Shown one piece after another: positions 63,515 to 64,000 of a stretch of DNA of 64,000 nt. Positions within the stretch are counted from its first letter, which is position 1. Each line of letters opens with the position of its first letter. The position numbers and the translations under genes were made by a program. The notes beneath the pieces were generated by a model. That model saw only the letters and a list, made by a program, of their open reading frames with translations, made no database searches and was not told the origin of the DNA. The stretch is taken from positions 1-64,000 of IMG/VR virus record IMGVR_UViG_3300035698_008252. One strand, given 5' to 3'. The stretch is from a virus.

Positions 63515-64000
63515 CTCCTATATTTAAGATTTCCTTTTTATATACGTCTATTAAGGGATTCCAATAAGTTTTACTATAATAAAATGATTTTCTATTTAAA
63601 GGAGTTTTCCATTCCTTAGTGTATAAATATTCTAAAAGTTTTTCTGATTTATTAGGTATAGGTAATGTCTCGTTAAGTATTTTACCACGAGACAGGGGAA
63701 GTAAAATAGAAGCATCTAAACCATGAATACCCATAGAATAAAAATAATACTTTCCATCTACACCAATCCAGGAAGTCCATACATCAAATACACATTTCTT
63801 ATCTTCAGAGAATATATGTGAATGACCACAATAGCGAGGTAAGTTTGAACCTTCACCATAACTTAGTATAAGACCTAAGTTAGCACAGATAGCATTAATC
63901 ATAAGCATCTCTTTGAAAACATCCTCGAAGTTATTATACTTACTTAGATAAGCTAAATCAATATCATTATCAGAATCTATAAAGTTCTTCTCTCTAACAG
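63501..64000 (-). CDS. LicD-like protein, cut by the window end
   Basis: The frame is open from 63501 to the right edge, so the N-terminus lies beyond 64000. Visible parts match the LicD family: DSDNDIDLAYL near the edge (LicD: wDDDIDi.m), then a long GIHGLDASILLPLSRGKILN followed by ETLPIPNKSEKLLEYLY. LicD enzymes move phosphocholine or other phospho-groups onto glycans. With the glycosyltransferase it suggests that the phage decorates a sugar. An internal ATG at 63908 is not the true start. Confidence 0.77.
   Translation of the reverse strand, partial: VREKNFIDSDNDIDLAYLSKYNNFEDVFKEMLMINAICANLGLILSYGEGSNLPRYCGHSHIFSEDKKCVFDVWTSWIGVDGKYYFYSMGIHGLDASILLPLSRGKILNETLPIPNKSEKLLEYLYTKEWKTPLNRKSFYYSKTYWNPLIDVYKKEILNIGDANV

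Noticed and set aside
1-64000. Alternative genetic code with TAG read as an amino acid
   Set aside because: Only the HNH gene at 62012 shows a TAG within a conserved frame. Many normal genes (for example those ending at 508, 1780, 2280 and the tail hub at 49779) stop at TAG.
1-64000. Temperate lifestyle genes (integrase, CI-type repressor, att site)
   Set aside because: No tyrosine or serine integrase pattern and no classical repressor were seen. Absence in this window does not exclude them outside it.

Overview
This window is a 64 kb stretch of a large, AT-rich tailed dsDNA phage (Caudoviricetes). Genes are tightly packed and mostly small, with overlapping starts and stops and strong GGAGG-type ribosome binding sites. 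The phage identity rests on a large terminase, portal, head-tail connectors, a tape measure protein, a tail hub-like protein, a large adhesin and a replisome. Sigma-70-like promoters (TTGACA/TATACT) and Shine-Dalgarno sites argue against a Bacteroidota host. A lipobox lipoprotein and two exported-looking proteins are present, but the host cannot be named. TAG, TAA and TGA are all used as ordinary stops. I see no integrase, tRNA or CRISPR array.

Layout. (1) About 0-9 kb, plus strand: a host-takeover-like early region of tiny mostly unknown genes, many driven by their own copy of one strong promoter (class A, ten copies, mostly 17-bp spacer). It includes an NlpC/P60-like protein, a DUF6573-like protein, a detached family-A polymerase motif C protein and a gene needing a -1 frameshift. 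(2) About 9-14 kb: more small unknown, membrane and zinc-binding proteins and an HNH endonuclease. (3) About 14-32 kb: replication, recombination and nucleotide metabolism. This holds a UDG-like/exonuclease/polymerase fusion, RecA, SSB, SbcC/SbcD-like proteins, a RuvC-like resolvase, an Hjc-like nuclease and a RecB-like nuclease. It also holds two deoxyribosyltransferase-like proteins, a dATP/dGTP pyrophosphohydrolase-like protein, a DeoC-like aldolase and several peptidases (trypsin-like, M16, two HExxH, peptide deformylase). A second promoter class (B, TTGACACAGCA, 18-bp spacer) serves this and later regions. (4) About 32-37.4 kb: a split sigma-factor-like pair, then terminase small and large subunits and portal, still on the plus strand. 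(5) About 37.4-47.3 kb: primase-helicase, an HExxH protein, cupin, phosphoesterase, nucleotidyltransferase-like protein and many small membrane or unknown proteins.

(6) 47.35-48.07 kb is a gene-free, hairpin-dense zone where plus- and minus-strand transcription converge. (7) 48.07-49.25 kb is a short minus-strand operon driven by a promoter identical over 38 bp to the plus-strand promoter at 41957. (8) 49.25-49.66 kb is a repeat-rich intergenic region with paired operator-like sites, 11-bp and 9-bp tandem repeats and one of four dispersed 19-bp repeats; it is a candidate origin or control region. (9) 49.66-64 kb is the minus-strand structural operon. Read in transcription order it holds a LicD-like protein (cut by the window end), a glycosyltransferase, an HNH gene interrupted by an amber codon, head-tail joining proteins, tail chaperone-like proteins, tape measure, distal tail protein, a DUF2341/discoidin/LamG adhesin and a hub-like protein. 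Major capsid and major tail proteins are not recognised and may lie beyond 64000.

Together the genes suggest a virulent-type programme: early promoters feed host-takeover proteins, class B promoters and perhaps the split sigma-like pair drive later genes, and structural genes run from the opposite strand. The least ordinary parts are the protease set, the deoxynucleotide cluster, the paired identical promoters with a long structured leader, the split sigma-like genes, and the glycosyltransferase/LicD pair in the virion operon.
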